Source: Serendipita indica DSM 11827
Taxonomy: Eukaryota > Basidiomycota > Agaricomycetes > Sebacinales > Serendipitaceae
DNA length: 41,141 nt
Direction: 5' to 3'
NCBI GenBank assembly: GCA_910890315.1
Contig: CAJVGD010000055.1
Location: 1 to 41,141, forward strand
The notes beneath the pieces were generated by a model. That model saw nothing but the letters and a program-made list of their open reading frames with translations, had not been told where the DNA came from and did no database searches. The translations under genes and the position numbers were made by a program. This document shows, one piece after another, positions 14,206-25,468 of this stretch (position 1 is the first letter of the stretch; every line of letters begins with the position of its first letter).

Positions 14206-14465
14206 CTCGGAGGTAGATACCATCCATCCAACACGCGCCTGGTACCTCCAGGCAAAGGCATCTGCCAATCGGTGCGACCTAGCAGGTGGCTTGGATCACG
14301 TGTCTCGCGAAACGAGTTCAAACCCCGCTTTAGCGCGTCATTATAAAGAGGCCACGAGTCACATTCTGGCCGGCCTCGCACTTTGACCTCGCCCCCCCCC
14401 GACGCGTCCTTTGGTCGCTGCCCACCAACGCGTCTACAAAGCCAGGATCTGGAAACGAATCAACC

Positions 14466-15853
14466 ATGGACACGTATAATTTCGATGAGGACCTCATCGA
14501 GGTGCCAAAAAGGGATCCCACCCCCGAACCCGCAGACGACCGCGAGGTTATAGAGTGTCTCTGGTGGACGCGGAGCGACTGGGAGAAACAGTGAGTTAGG
14601 CCAAGCAGATTTCGATAGGCGCTGGCGCTTTTCGCAACCAGCTTGGAAGGCACAGAGTCCCTTGCCGGAGATTCGAACCCTTTGTTCGTCCCTTGTGAAT
14701 GTTGCGAATGTCTACTAACTTGCTGCATTAGATGGGACGATTCGGTCAGCGTCGTTCCATCAACGGAGCCAGACAGACTTTCATTGTTTGGCGACGCAGA
14801 TGCGCCAGAGCTGGAGGACGAACCAGCACCGTTCGGAGTCGAAGGGGACCTGGAGTCTGAATTTGAGGATGACGAGGATAGGTTCGTAACTCTGCATGAA
14901 TGGTCTGATTGATACTGATTGATACAGACCTATTCAACTGCTGGCTCATGAGAGCGACGCAGGTGAGGCCAGGAAGTCGAAAGCGTCGCCAGACTCGAGA
15001 CGCGCGTCGACGTCTGGGACAGAGGGAATGAGCTCGCTCACCTCAGGCTCTGTCGGAAGGAAGATTCCTGCCGGCGGAAAAACTCTTAATATCCATAGTC
15101 ACGGCTCCATCAGTTCAAGCGGCCGTGACAAACCTATCAAGAGCGGCTCCGCCAAGGGTATGTCCTCCTTCGCCTTTTCTCGCTAATCACTGACCTCGCC
15201 ATTCAGGTAAAAAGGTCATCCGACCTCGCCATCCAGGCAAAAGGTTGCTCAACCTCGCAAGCCCTCCCGAAAGGCCTCCAAGGCCACCGAAGATGGAGTG
15301 GAGGAGAAGCATTTGGTACGTCACGTCCTTTGGACAACATCCACTTGCTAACAATACGTAGAGAAGACTCGATGGGATACGCGGATCCCATCGAGGTCCT
15401 TGAGCACCTCAAGAGGGCTCAAAAGCTTTTCAAGACGTCGGCATTCAAGGTCGTTTTCCCGTCGACCAAGGATTCACGGTTGACGAAAGGGAGGCGCCGG
15501 TGCGGAATCCGGGGCAATTGCAGCCTGGCCTCGCGCGATGGGTCCGCACCGACTGCGAACCATGCGGAATCGAGGTCGCAACAGGAGAGTCGTACGGCGC
15601 CACGTGCTTGAGGCGCACTTTGGGATCCCACGGGCAGAAGAAAAGAGGATAACAGGAACGACTCAGTGAGTCTTTGGGAGCTTTATCGACGAAATTGGAG
15701 CTAACCTCGCCTATAGAAAAGCGAATAGGGGAGCATTACGACGCGGAGAGCAGGGGGAGGAAACGAAAGGCGGAAGACGACAACGATGAGTACGAAGATG
15801 GCGAGCGACGACAAAGAAAAAGGGTCAAGAAGCAAGCCTCTAGCTTGGAATGA
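14466..15853 (+). CDS. Unrecognised basic, acidic-tract protein with a Cys/His motif
   Basis: The model has six exons: 14466-14590, 14732-14881, 14928-15157, 15207-15315, 15362-15665 and 15717-15853. The N-terminus begins MDTYNFDEDLIEVPKR and is acidic. The middle is Ser/Lys/Arg-rich, and the C-terminus is strongly basic (RGRKRKAEDD, QRKRVKKQ), as in nuclear proteins. A C-X2-C...C...H pattern lies in the stretch RTDCEPCGIEVATG to RRTLGSHG. Exons 1-3 join in phase. In exons 4 and 5 the most plausible protein sequence switches frame at least two or three times, so the frame is broken as written, probably by the same indel errors seen in enolase. I do not recognise the family; a DNA- or RNA-binding nuclear role is only a guess from composition. 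Exon 4 begins with a duplicated 3' splice site (15192-15245). Confidence 0.5.
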
Positions 15854-16339
15854 TTCTGGAGGGTGAAATCATGTAAAATATAATCTCATAGTCTAAATCC
15901 GAGCATGTTCTGGTCGAATGATTATATGCCACACTTGATGCGGCGCTCGAGGTCAGCGAGGTGATGTTGAATCCAAATATAAATGAAGCATCCACCGTCA
16001 TAATGGCCAAAGCGTCGCCTCTGAGCGAGTGTAGATGAGATGGGTCGGTCGAAGATGGAAAGGCCACATCGGACGTGTATCTCGCTCGCAAGAAAGGCGC
16101 AAATTATTCAAGCAATATTATACAGGCGAACACTGCCGTTTGCGAGTTAGTCCCCGACCAAACTGAATGGAGGCGGTGCTTCAGTCACTCACCTGGCTAA
16201 GTCACTTTCTCTCTCTCGCCTTTAAAGGCACCTATAGCTGATACGGAGCCGCGTCGTGTCCCCCGCTCAGGCAAGCGACTACTTCGGCAGATTTGCCTAG
16301 TGGTACAAGAAGATTCAGAGCATCATTACAAGGCAAAGA
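15854..16339. other. Intergenic, nothing recognised
   Basis: This is the 3' flank of the 14.5-kb gene and the 5' flank of ZK4. No motif or conserved frame is seen. Confidence 0.35.
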
Positions 16340-19039
16340 ATGTCGAGTGCGTGTGACGAGTGGTGAGTAGTCTCTTGGACCCGACGTCGACTTGGCCCTG
16401 ATGTGAAGCATGTAGCCGCTCAAGCAAAATCAAGTGTACAACGTATTCAAACTCAGAGATGTGATACATGCATCCTGTCTCACCACGTCTGCTCGTGGAC
16501 CCCCAATGTCACGGGCCCGCAATCGACAGACGGCTCGTTGGATATAGTTGAGGTCGACAATATCCAGTATGTGCAAATATTCATTTCTAGCTGACATATA
16601 CTCACTATATCAGCATGTCTACCCCAACGCACAACCGTCGTGACAGCAAGGACGGTCCTGTTCCCACTCAACCGGTCAGCCAACGTCTATATCCTTCTTC
16701 TTACGAGAGATTTCGTACTCTCAAGGTCTGTGATTACCAGCGTTGCACCTCCGAGGCGTTGCTCACCGACAATGTCCACCGTTGCTTTCGACATATAGGT
16801 CAAGTGCGACTCTCTGGACGACTGCTCCTCTTGCTCAAAGTCGGGGTCCGAGTGCTTGCGTGATACTAAGCGGTTTCTCCATGGCCAACCGAAGCAAGGC
16901 TACATGGAATCTCTTCTCCAACCGGTCTGTTCTTCGACGCCTCTACTAGTTGCATATCTGATCACTCTCGCCAGCTCAATGTCAAAAAAGGTGTCTCAGC
17001 AAGGCGAGATTCAACGAAACGGGAAACCGTCGTCGATGCCCGCCGTAAGAAGGATACGAAATCGCCAAATCTGTCCCCCAAACCCACGAGCGAGAGTAAT
17101 AACCGTATTCTCGCCTGGATCCGCTCAGGTACTTCGCTTTTACGAGCTCGAGTCAAGGTCACACAACGACAAAGTTCCCAACCTGTCGGTGAAATGGGTA
17201 CCTTGGGTAGTCAACCTTGGCCTCCTCCGGAAACGGATAGGCAATCCATCTCGACGAGACCAAAACGGCTACGCCGCAGGCTTTCATCGAAAAGCTCATC
17301 CAGCATTCCCCGCCCTTCTTCGACGGCTGATCCTTTGAACAGCACTGGGTGCATTACTACTCGAGCATCTATCAATGATCACACGGAGTACCAAACGGCT
17401 ATCCCTGTTCCTGAGTCCCACTCCCACCCATGGGATCGCACCCAGAGTCAAGAGTCCCGCGAACCCGACTGTGGCGGTCATTTCCAATCTCAGAACCGGC
17501 TCGTTGTTGACGATATTCTCGACTCCACAATTCCCGCGTCACATAGGTTCACCACCTTCAGCGTCGAACATCAACGTTGCTGGCCTTTGGTCGAGGCTGA
17601 CTTGCCTGTTTCGTCATACCCAGTGGATCCTCTTCTGTCACTTTACCAGCAACATCTTTCCGGCGTTTCAATCCCCTCTCAATTCCTCGGTGTGGCTCCA
17701 AGCACTCGTTCCTCGGCTCTTGATCACGATGTTTCTGACCCCAATCCCGATGAAATCGTCCCATTTCACTCTCAAGGGCGGGATTTGACGAGCATCGTGC
17801 GTCTGTACCGATCACGCAAAGTCTACGATGGCCCTTATTCGGCGGTATATCAAGGTGTCTACGATGATGGGCACCAGATGGAGGACGTACGTGTTGTCAC
17901 GTCGAATAGAAACGTACTGAACAAACGACAGGTTGCCATCAAAGTCATCAAGGCAGTCGGTCCTAGGCATTCCATTCAGAGGGTAGGTAGTCCCGAATCT
18001 GCAAGAGTAGATCTGAACTGGATGCAGAGACGTCGTCGCGAGGTCACGATTGGAAAGATTCTCCAACATCCGAACGTCCTACCGGTACATGGTATCGTGG
18101 AAGATCGAATGTTCGGGCCATTCGGGGCCATTGTTACGCCAGTGAGTGAATCCTCTAACAGAAAGTTCTTATTGAGTATCCACAGTGGTGTCTAAACGGC
18201 AATGCTGCGCAATATCTTCACAAGCACGCCCCTTCACCACTGGAAAGATACCGTCTAGTGAGCAACGTTGCCATGGAATGAACGTGGGCTAATCCCTATG
18301 TAGTGGCAAGGCGTGGTCGGTGGTCTTGTTTACTTGCACTCTCATTCGCCGCAAATCGTTCATGGAGACATGAAACCCGTAGGCCGCCTCACATTTTGCA
18401 TCTCACGATCTGATTCCCGATGCCTAGCCCAATGTTCTTATCGCTGCCGATGGACGGCCAATGATCTGCGACCTTGGACTGGTTCGAGTTGTGGTCGACG
18501 ACCCTTCTTCGTCTTCTTCTGGCGATGGGTACAGCAGTGACGAAAGTCGGGAATGGATGCGTGAGATCAATACCACGACTCCGCATACGGGTACACCGCG
18601 GTACCTTGCTCCTGAGCTAGTTGATCTCAACGATCCATCGGAACCGACAACGGCTACGGACGTATATGCTGCGGGTTGTATCGGATTCGAGGTACGTTTT
18701 TTTCGCAATGCACTCCATCGGCCGAGTACCAGCACTAACCCGGACTAGTTCATCTACTCGGTTGTACCCTACGCTCATCGTGAGGATAATCGACGGGGTC
18801 AAATTTTTCATGACATTCGCTGCGGGGTGCCACCTGCCCGTCGACCACGCATCACAACGACCACGGATTCTCCCTCGTCCGACATATTACCCTCGGTCGA
18901 TGGTATCGACGCCTTGTGGAATATCCTCGAGTTGTGCTGGAGTCGCGATCCTCTTCATCGTCCGACCGCATCTTCCCTGTACGAGTGGTTGGACACTGCC
19001 GAAAACCTTATAGTTGATGCGCTTCAGCAAGCGCCTTGA
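16340..19039 (+). CDS. ZK4: degenerate Zn clusters fused to a TKL-like protein kinase
   Basis: Eleven exons are seen: 16340-16362, exon 2 ending at 16566, 16614-16725, 16799-16924, 16975-17886, 17932-17982, 18028-18141, 18186-18257, 18304-18378, 18428-18691 and 18749-19039. Start MSSACDEC matches the paralogs. Exon 2 is ambiguous. The acceptor used by paralogs (exon from 16416) leads to a frameshift, whereas an AAG acceptor (exon from 16435) keeps one frame of 723 residues but drops the third Cys. Cluster 2 has lost its first two ligands (Tyr and Phe where ZK2 has Cys88 and Cys91), while the KCDSLDDCSSC half is kept. The kinase domain (from about residue 405) is complete: VAIK, HGDMKP, DLG, GTPRYLAPE, CWSRDPLHRP. 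It faces opposite to ZK1-ZK3, across enolase. Confidence 0.65.
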
Positions 19040-19189
19040 CTACCCAACTACTCACCTTGACGCCATTCGCCGCCGTCGCCACCATCACAAGGCTCATTCC
19101 GCTGCCATTCTCTCAGTCACGTCACTCCAAACCTCGCTCGAAGGACCCAGGGATAATCTCGATTTTAATTTATGAGATTTTCCAGCCTC

Positions 19190-19700
19190 ACTCCAGTTTC
19201 CGAGGAAAAACGTGCAGATAAGATCGCGCTACTACACCTCGACTTCGGTAACTCAGGAGCTGTATTCTGTCTGGGAGACACTAAATGTGGTTAGGGACGA
19301 CTTTGTAATGGTCGAGCGCGTGGGTATAGCCCATTTAAATGGAGCCAGAAGCTCAGAAATAGCCCCATGTTATTCCAACCAAGGCCTTGAAGTATCCTTT
19401 GTCTGTACTACTTTATACGGTTGGATTGATAAGACTACGGGTATGACACGATTCGATGCATAAAAGGGTTCGTCCTGACTGCGGAGATGGTCAAAAGCCG
19501 GAGGAACAGTAAACCTCCCGACGCCGCCATGAGCACTTTGCATGCGCATAACGCGTGTTGATGATGCCAAGATAGCCTAAATAGCTAGAATTTCTCTCAA
19601 GCGATCCTCACGCATCGTTTACCTCGAATTCTGGAGTCGAGACTGTCCTCCAGCTCGCCATCCACCCGAAGACGTCTACATGCCGGATGGACATTCATTG
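19190..19700. repeat. Dispersed direct repeat, copy 2
   Basis: This is the partner of 12587-13060, in the same orientation. It lies between the ZK4 stop and the U1 start. It contains gcagataagatcgcgctac and gggagacactaaatgtgg near its left part and gacgccgcc and gccaagatagcc to the right. Confidence 0.6.
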
Positions 19701-19836
19701 CCACGAGAATTTCTATTTACCTTTGACCTCTTTCAAACGTCCCGGAACCTGCTCTGCTCCGCCGTAGGACCTAAAGTCTTTAAAACCCTCAGAGTGTCCC
19801 TCTCGCATCTCGCGCCTGCAATCTCAGTAAAACCAA

Positions 19837-20899
19837 ATGACTAACATATACGAGAAGAGGCTCGTCATCAAATCGTCGTAAGTCCAATTTTGGCCTCGTA
19901 GTTGATCGACAGTTTCCGCTGACGGTCTGCAAGTGAGCTGGGCAAGGCTGGAACTCTTCTCTTGGCCTTCAAGCCTCTTGATAATACTGGCATCAGGCAA
20001 AAGATAGTTGTGTGGAAGTAGGTACCATTGATTGACATCTCACGGCTTGATTCGATCTTCCACAGGATCATCCCATTCTCAAAAGCTCGTTCGTAACTTG
20101 GCAGGTCGAGTGTAATAGCTGACGGAGTATACATCATCGCAGCCAACAATGTTGCCAAAGTGAAATACGTGAGCCAGTATGCTGTCGTGATTTGGTATCG
20201 AGTCGCCAGCTGCTGACCATCCGATAGGCTCGCGTTCATCGCTCCTCAGATCGACGATGACAATATAATTACACCTTCTACGTCCCATACTGTCGACGTG
20301 TGTCATGTCTGGCTTGCCCTCTGTCCGAAACTCACAGAGTATAGGTTGGAGGAGCGGTTATCTATGACATTGACTCGGATAAAAATATAATCATCAAAGT
20401 AAGTGGTAGTTCTTATGGCCCCCCGTGACAGCAAAGGCTTATACCAAAAAAATAGGATACCGAAGAAAACAAGGAGGAAGGCTCTATCGCCGCAACGAAC
20501 AACACTGGAAAGCTACGAGATATTGCCCTTGGTATGCTTAGTCTCACCTTGTGACATGGAGTCATCATGCCCCAATAGGCCTTCAGATCGACGCAAAGGC
20601 TGATCCCGAGCCTATTTTGCATTTTCCCAACATTGCGTACGTATCTCTGGATCTGGCCATGAACTTGATTGAACAGAGATTGTAGACACCACGGAGCAGT
20701 TGTGGCCAAGTTTCGCCCAGTACTGCGTGCCTATATGACCTCTGACTATCGAGAGCACGAAGTCATTTCGGGCGAGGTGCAAACCAATATGATCTGGGAG
20801 AGGGATCTTACTCAGTTGGATAGTAAGACCGTCTGGTCACTTCTTTACGATGGGGAAACCGGGAGGTATAGCCTGGCGCAGGAGAAAGAGAATCATTAG
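19837..20899 (+). CDS. U1: member of an unrecognised six-copy small-protein family
   Basis: Nine exons join exactly in frame to 217 residues: 19837-19877, 19934-20017, 20066-20088, 20143-20176, 20228-20297, 20345-20398, 20456-20531, 20579-20636 and 20686-20899. The start MTNIYEKRLVIKSS aligns with the start of its paralogs. Further conserved blocks are GTLLLAFKPLD, IIPF, AFIAPQIDDDN, a VGGAV block, AATNNTGK and DIALGLQ. The final exon carries AVVAKF-PVLRAYMTSDY, EVISGE-QT, IWERDL and a C-terminal Y-LL-YDGETGRYSL. There is no signal peptide or membrane segment, so the product is probably cytosolic and beta-rich. I do not know the family. It is about 62-75% like U2-U3 in the last exon by eye. 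Confidence 0.75.
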
Positions 20900-21282
20900 T
20901 CACGTACGCCATTGTTTCAATAACTCTTCCTCCTCCTCGTCGACTCCATGCATGGTGAAATGGTTGATTCCTTGAGCCGAGCCGGCGGGCAGAAGAGCTT
21001 ACTCGGCCACTTGAACTCGACCACGCTATCCGCCGTTGTCAAATTCGCCCATATATTCGCAATTTCGCTGCAGGTGCAATGACAGCCGTTCATTACACTC
21101 GAAATCTATCCAGATTTGCAACTTTTCGGTGACGTCGTGTCGGCTGACCGAAGCTCGAGCTGCTGTCAATCTTGTCGAGGTATCGTCAAGGATGTATATT
21201 GATCCGGTGATCGGGTTTATTTACAAGTTTGGCGTCTCTTCGCAAAGTCTCACCCTCAAATTGCCCCGTTGCCGACTAGTGA
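20900..21282. other. Intergenic, possible upstream exon of the peptidase gene
   Basis: A good donor (CTA|GTGAGT at about 21280) and acceptor (TTTCTAG at about 21333) suggest that the following gene may have an upstream exon here. A stop in the relevant frame at about 21200 leaves no convincing start. Confidence 0.3.
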
Positions 21283-23098
21283 GTGTACCAATGTTCTTTT
21301 GCTGTTGCCTTTTGCTCACTTCTCATCTTTCTAGTGAATCTTGATGGTGAATTCTTCCGCTCATGTCTCGAAGTTGGTCGCGGAAGACGGGTGGCATCCC
21401 CCGATATCCCAAAGGACGTGCCAGAGGAGATCACCGACGAGTCACCCGGAGCATGGAGAGACTTCTTTGGTTTTCCATCGCTTCCCATCTCAATACATCG
21501 CACGGGCCCAGAATGGCCGATAAATCCTCCCCCGAAAGCATATCGCATTCCGAGACAGGTTTTACCTGTCTGCAAACATCCCATTCAAGCGGTTTGGCTT
21601 ACGCTAGGTGAAAAAATCTACAAGCTGCTTGATTCTCTCGGAGTGCGGTGGACGACGATCGATCCGGGCCGCTTTACCGACGCTGAGAAGAGATGGGAGG
21701 CGGACTCTCTCTACATCTGGATAGGCGTTCTACCTAGGTCACTCTCTGTCGAGCTTGCCAAGATCGCAGCCGTCAGTTGCAAAGACATCCTCGCCGCCGC
21801 AAACTTCTCCGACATTGAAATCTCATTCCGGGAGTCGTTCTTTACACTCTCTGCCCCTCCAACGCTCCTCAATCACACCGAGAGATGGTTCGACCCCACG
21901 GCTGATTTGCGTAGCCCCTTCACAGGCGTCCTAGGCATTGCGATCGCTCATAAAAAGGCAGCTCCGGTAGAGGGTATGGGGACGCTGTACATTTGCGAGG
22001 GCGGTGAATGCAACCGAGTTTCCCTGTTGACCGCCCGCCATGTCGCTCTACCTTCGAGTATGCACCGCAATGACCTCTATATCTTCGATAGGATCAAATC
22101 TAGCCTCCTTCGTCCTCGTATTCGTCACCAAGTACTTATTCTCGGTCCACAAGCGTACTCCAATGCTATCAGGGACATGGTTGGCAAAATTGGATCCGAG
22201 GTTTCCAATCTCGAGCGCTACAAGCGTCTCCTCAGTCAACTAGGTGAAGCACCTGCAGACGAGAATGTCAGCACGGTATCGAAGAGCCGTAGGACCTATA
22301 AGGAAAGGTTGGATAAAGCGGAGAGGACACTTGTCGGTGTAGACGCGCTTCATAGCGAGATCACCAAGAATTGGACGGTGGTGGAACAGCGCGTGCTGGG
22401 CCACGTTGTCTATGCTCCCCCTATTTCAGTCGCCACTGACCCCAAGCAGTTCACCGAAGACTGGGCATTGGTCGAGCGTGACTGCGTAAAGATCGATTGG
22501 GATGATTTCAAGGGTAATGCCCTGTATATCGATACGTTCTTCGAGGATATTTACCAAGTACGATGTCATCTGACTGGGACCAGAGGAAAAAGTTTCCGTC
22601 GCAGAGTTTCTTCAGCAACTACATCCAAATCCCGAGGATCGTAACATCTCTCCATATATTCATGACGAGCTTCTTCACCTTGATGGCATCGTAAAAGAGG
22701 AGGATATACGCGAACCGACCACGCTAGACGAAAGAGGAGAGGAATGAATCATTTTCCTTAAAAACGGTGCAAGTACCGGGGTCACCACTGGCCGCGGGAG
22801 CAGGCTCGAGTCGGCTACTCGAGAGTACGATGAACACGGGGGGATCAAGTCGACATCGATAGCAATCGCCATACACCCCTATAGCCAAAAGCTTGGGGCG
22901 TTTTCCGCTCCTGGTGACTCCGGCTCTGTTGTCGTTGATGGTCACGGACGTATCCTTGGTATGCTCATCGGTGGCGCGGGCATGGCAGGCGACATGGACG
23001 TCTCGTACGTTACGCCGTATTTCTGGCTCGAGGATCGAATCAAAAAGATCTTTCCCGACTCCTACCTCTACCCTGCTACGGAGGAGAGTGACCTCTAG
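21283..23098 (+). pseudogene. Trypsin-like serine peptidase-fold protein, probably disrupted
   Basis: The first 430 or so codons run open. They contain a fungal N-terminal region (KIYKLLDSLGVRWTTIDPGR), LLTARHV with a candidate catalytic His, and DWALVERD. Homology-like sequence resumes after about 22587 in another frame, with VAEFLQQLHPNPEDRN, and ends with SAPGDSGSVVVDGHGRI (nucleophile Ser in GDSG), MLIGGAG and YVTPYFWLEDRIKK, stop at 23098. An intron is expected at about 22532-22587, with a good branch point and CCAG acceptor, but the donor reads AT instead of GT. A TGA at 22745-22747 also falls where a Cys codon would fit. Either the gene has decayed or there are sequence errors. The start is uncertain: MYQC at 21283 gives a hydrophobic, signal-like leader but overlaps a plausible intron. 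The family is known from repeated intracellular genes in agaricomycetes; its substrate is unknown. Confidence 0.6.
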
Positions 23099-23764
23099 AG
23101 GACTGTCGTTTCTTATATCTCATTTATAGCTGTATATCCGGCTTGTACGTTACGACGAACGTTCGAGCATTTCCTCTAATCCTTTGATTTTTCAACATTT
23201 TTATAAACCCGGATTATGGCTCGTTGGTGGCCTCGCCTATCCTAAATTGATTGCCGTCCTCTTGTTGACACTTCAGCTCGATACGTCCTCCTCAATGATG
23301 GGCTTGTTCTCTGTAAGACGTTACGGCCCAGACTTGCGGAACGTCACCCAGCTCGACAAGACTTTTGACCGGAGGCGCAGACGGTATGACAGGGAATCTG
23401 GGGTCTAGAGCCCCCCACCCGACGAAGAAAGCTGGTTAATTTCAAGTTACTGCAACAGACATTTGCTCGCAACCCCGTAGTACTCCTGAATGGACTTGAC
23501 TGCGAACCTCCTAGGCTAAGTCACCGTGCGTTCCTCTCAGGAGTGCTCCTTCGATTTTCAAAGTTTCCGTCCCCTTCAATTTCGGGGTGATGCTCATTCG
23601 AGATGGTATCGGAGCGGCTATTCAAATCAAACCGGAGCTTTCAAACGTCCGCTGCCCCATGACTAGTCGGCTGCTGATGGTAAAAAGGTGATTACAGCTC
23701 TCAATCTTGACCAGGTGCAAGTGCTTCAAACGTCTTCCGCCCGCAGTTTTGCAACTCCATCATA
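23099..23764. other. Intergenic, nothing recognised
   Basis: This is the 3' flank of the peptidase gene and the 5' flank of U2. Short frames only. Confidence 0.35.
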
Positions 23765-24818
23765 ATGTCCAATCGGTTCAAGAGAGTGATTATCATCAAG
23801 ACGCCGTGAGCTGCCTCGCTTTACTATTTCTTGCCATTGAGCAATGAACGATATTGACAGCGGCGTGGTTAAAGGTGGCACCCTCCTGTTTACCTTCAAG
23901 CCTCTCGATCGTATTGGGCTGAAGCAGAAGAAGGTTGCTTGGAAGTCAGTTGGCCTTGAGGAAGCTGTTTTGGTACTCACTGTTCCACAGGGTTATTCCG
24001 TTCGCGGCAAACGGTGTGTCATTTGGTCGGCGCTTTATTGACCTGCTGAGAATGTCCCTCGACTCAAGCCAAAAAAAGAGCCCAAGTAGAATATGTGAAT
24101 CAGTATATCATTTCCTCTAATCTGGTATAGCTCCTGAGGCTAACGTATATTCTAGGTTGGCATTCATTGCCCCTCAGGTCTCTGACGGTAACCGCATCAA
24201 CCCATCTACCTACGAAGCAGTGAACGTACGTAGCTTTGCTCGTTGGTTATGTCCGTGAAGCTCATAACTCCTAGGTTGGTGATGCAGTCAGCTATGATCT
24301 TGACGGGGATGGACAACTCGTTATCAACGTGAGTAGGCTCCCACTATTGTCGGTAAAGGCCTACTGATTTGAGCACAGGAGGCCGACGACCTCAAGAGGC
24401 CTGACTTTATTACCGCGAGGAACAACACCAGAAAGATTCAAGATATCGCCATCGGTATGCATCTGAACCGGTGACTTGTATGTCATGCCTTATTTCAGAT
24501 AGGCCTCCAGCCCAAACCGAGGAAGGATCCCGAGCCCATCCTGTACTTTCCTAAAGTTGGGTACGCGCATTACATGTCGGCATCAGAGGCATAGCTCATT
24601 AAAACAGGAATACGACAATGGTCGTCGCCAAGTATCATCCCATCCTGCGTGCCTATATGACCTCAGACTACCAGGAAAGCGAGGTAATCTCGGGCGAGAT
24701 TCAGACGGGTTTGATGTGGGAGAGAGATCTTTCTCAGCTTCCTGATACCTCGAGCTGGATACTCACATATGATGACGACTCTGGCATGTACAACCTCGCA
24801 CCAGACGATGATAATTAA
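23765..24818 (+). CDS. U2: unrecognised small-protein family member
   Basis: Start ATG at 23765 (MSNRFKRVIIIKT), with the same first-exon length (41 nt, phase 2) as U1. The following exons carry KGGTLLFTFKPLDRIG, KVAWK, VIPFAAN, RAQVEYVN, LAFIAPQVSDGN, a VGDAV block, TARNNTRK, IQDIAIGLQPKPRKDPEP and LYFPKVG. The last exon carries MVVAKYHPILRAYMTSDY, EVISGEIQT and MWERDLSQL, ending YNLAPDDDN. All introns are about 45-60 nt with GT-AG ends, and the model needs no frame correction. Function unknown; see U1 for the shared architecture. It is the closest plus-strand neighbour of U3 and probably arose by tandem duplication. Confidence 0.75.
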
Positions 24819-25381
24819 CCAGTGGTTGTGCCAATTAACTTCACGATTTTGACCAAGTCCCACCGAACGCGGGTATGAGCTATAGAATGACCACCACTGC
24901 TTTCCCAGAGCTATGGATGGAGGAGAGTAACAGAGAATGTGCATAAGTTTTATTGCGTGACCACCAACCAACGGCGCTGCGCGAGCACTTCACCGCGGCA
25001 TACACTACAAGTGTGAACTAGGTGGCGATTTCATATAGATTTAGAACGGTCAAGACACTGAGGTTCACCATGGGTGCGCGGAGATTGTCAATCCCCGAAT
25101 CTCCCTATCCTTCCTCTATCTTTGCACGCATTGATGTGCCAAAGTCTGGGTGACAGTAGATATCTGCATTACAGTACCCGAAGTGTTGCCATTCCGGTAT
25201 ACCAGGGGTAGGATTTGCCACCGAAGCGCATTTCGCTCTTCCGTCCTCCAGCTGTTATGGCCTCCTCTCGACCGACCTCCTCAATACCTGCATCGTCCTC
25301 ACTCGAAATGTCACGGATCTACTACTCTGCGTCCGGAAACTCGAAACTTCCGCTGCAAGTGACCTGAGCTCTGGGAAATCC
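24819..25381. other. Intergenic between U2 and U3
   Basis: Nothing is recognised apart from the promoter of U3 at its right end. Confidence 0.35.
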
Positions 25382-25387
25382 TATAAA
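25382..25387 (+). promoter_or_regulatory. TATA box of U3
   Basis: CTATAAAGG lies about 82 bp upstream of the U3 ATG, a normal distance for a fungal TATA promoter. Confidence 0.5.
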
Positions 25388-25468
25388 GGTGGGTCGGTAT
25401 CTCTTTGATATCTCTCCAGTCGTCTCGAACGTCTTTCGCATAGCAAACAGTCCTACAAAGTCTCTAAC

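Noticed and set aside
14660-14690. tRNA-like B box (gattcgaacc) on the minus strand
   Set aside because: There is no matching A box, anticodon arm or acceptor stem at the right distance. It lies inside an intron of the 14.5-kb gene.
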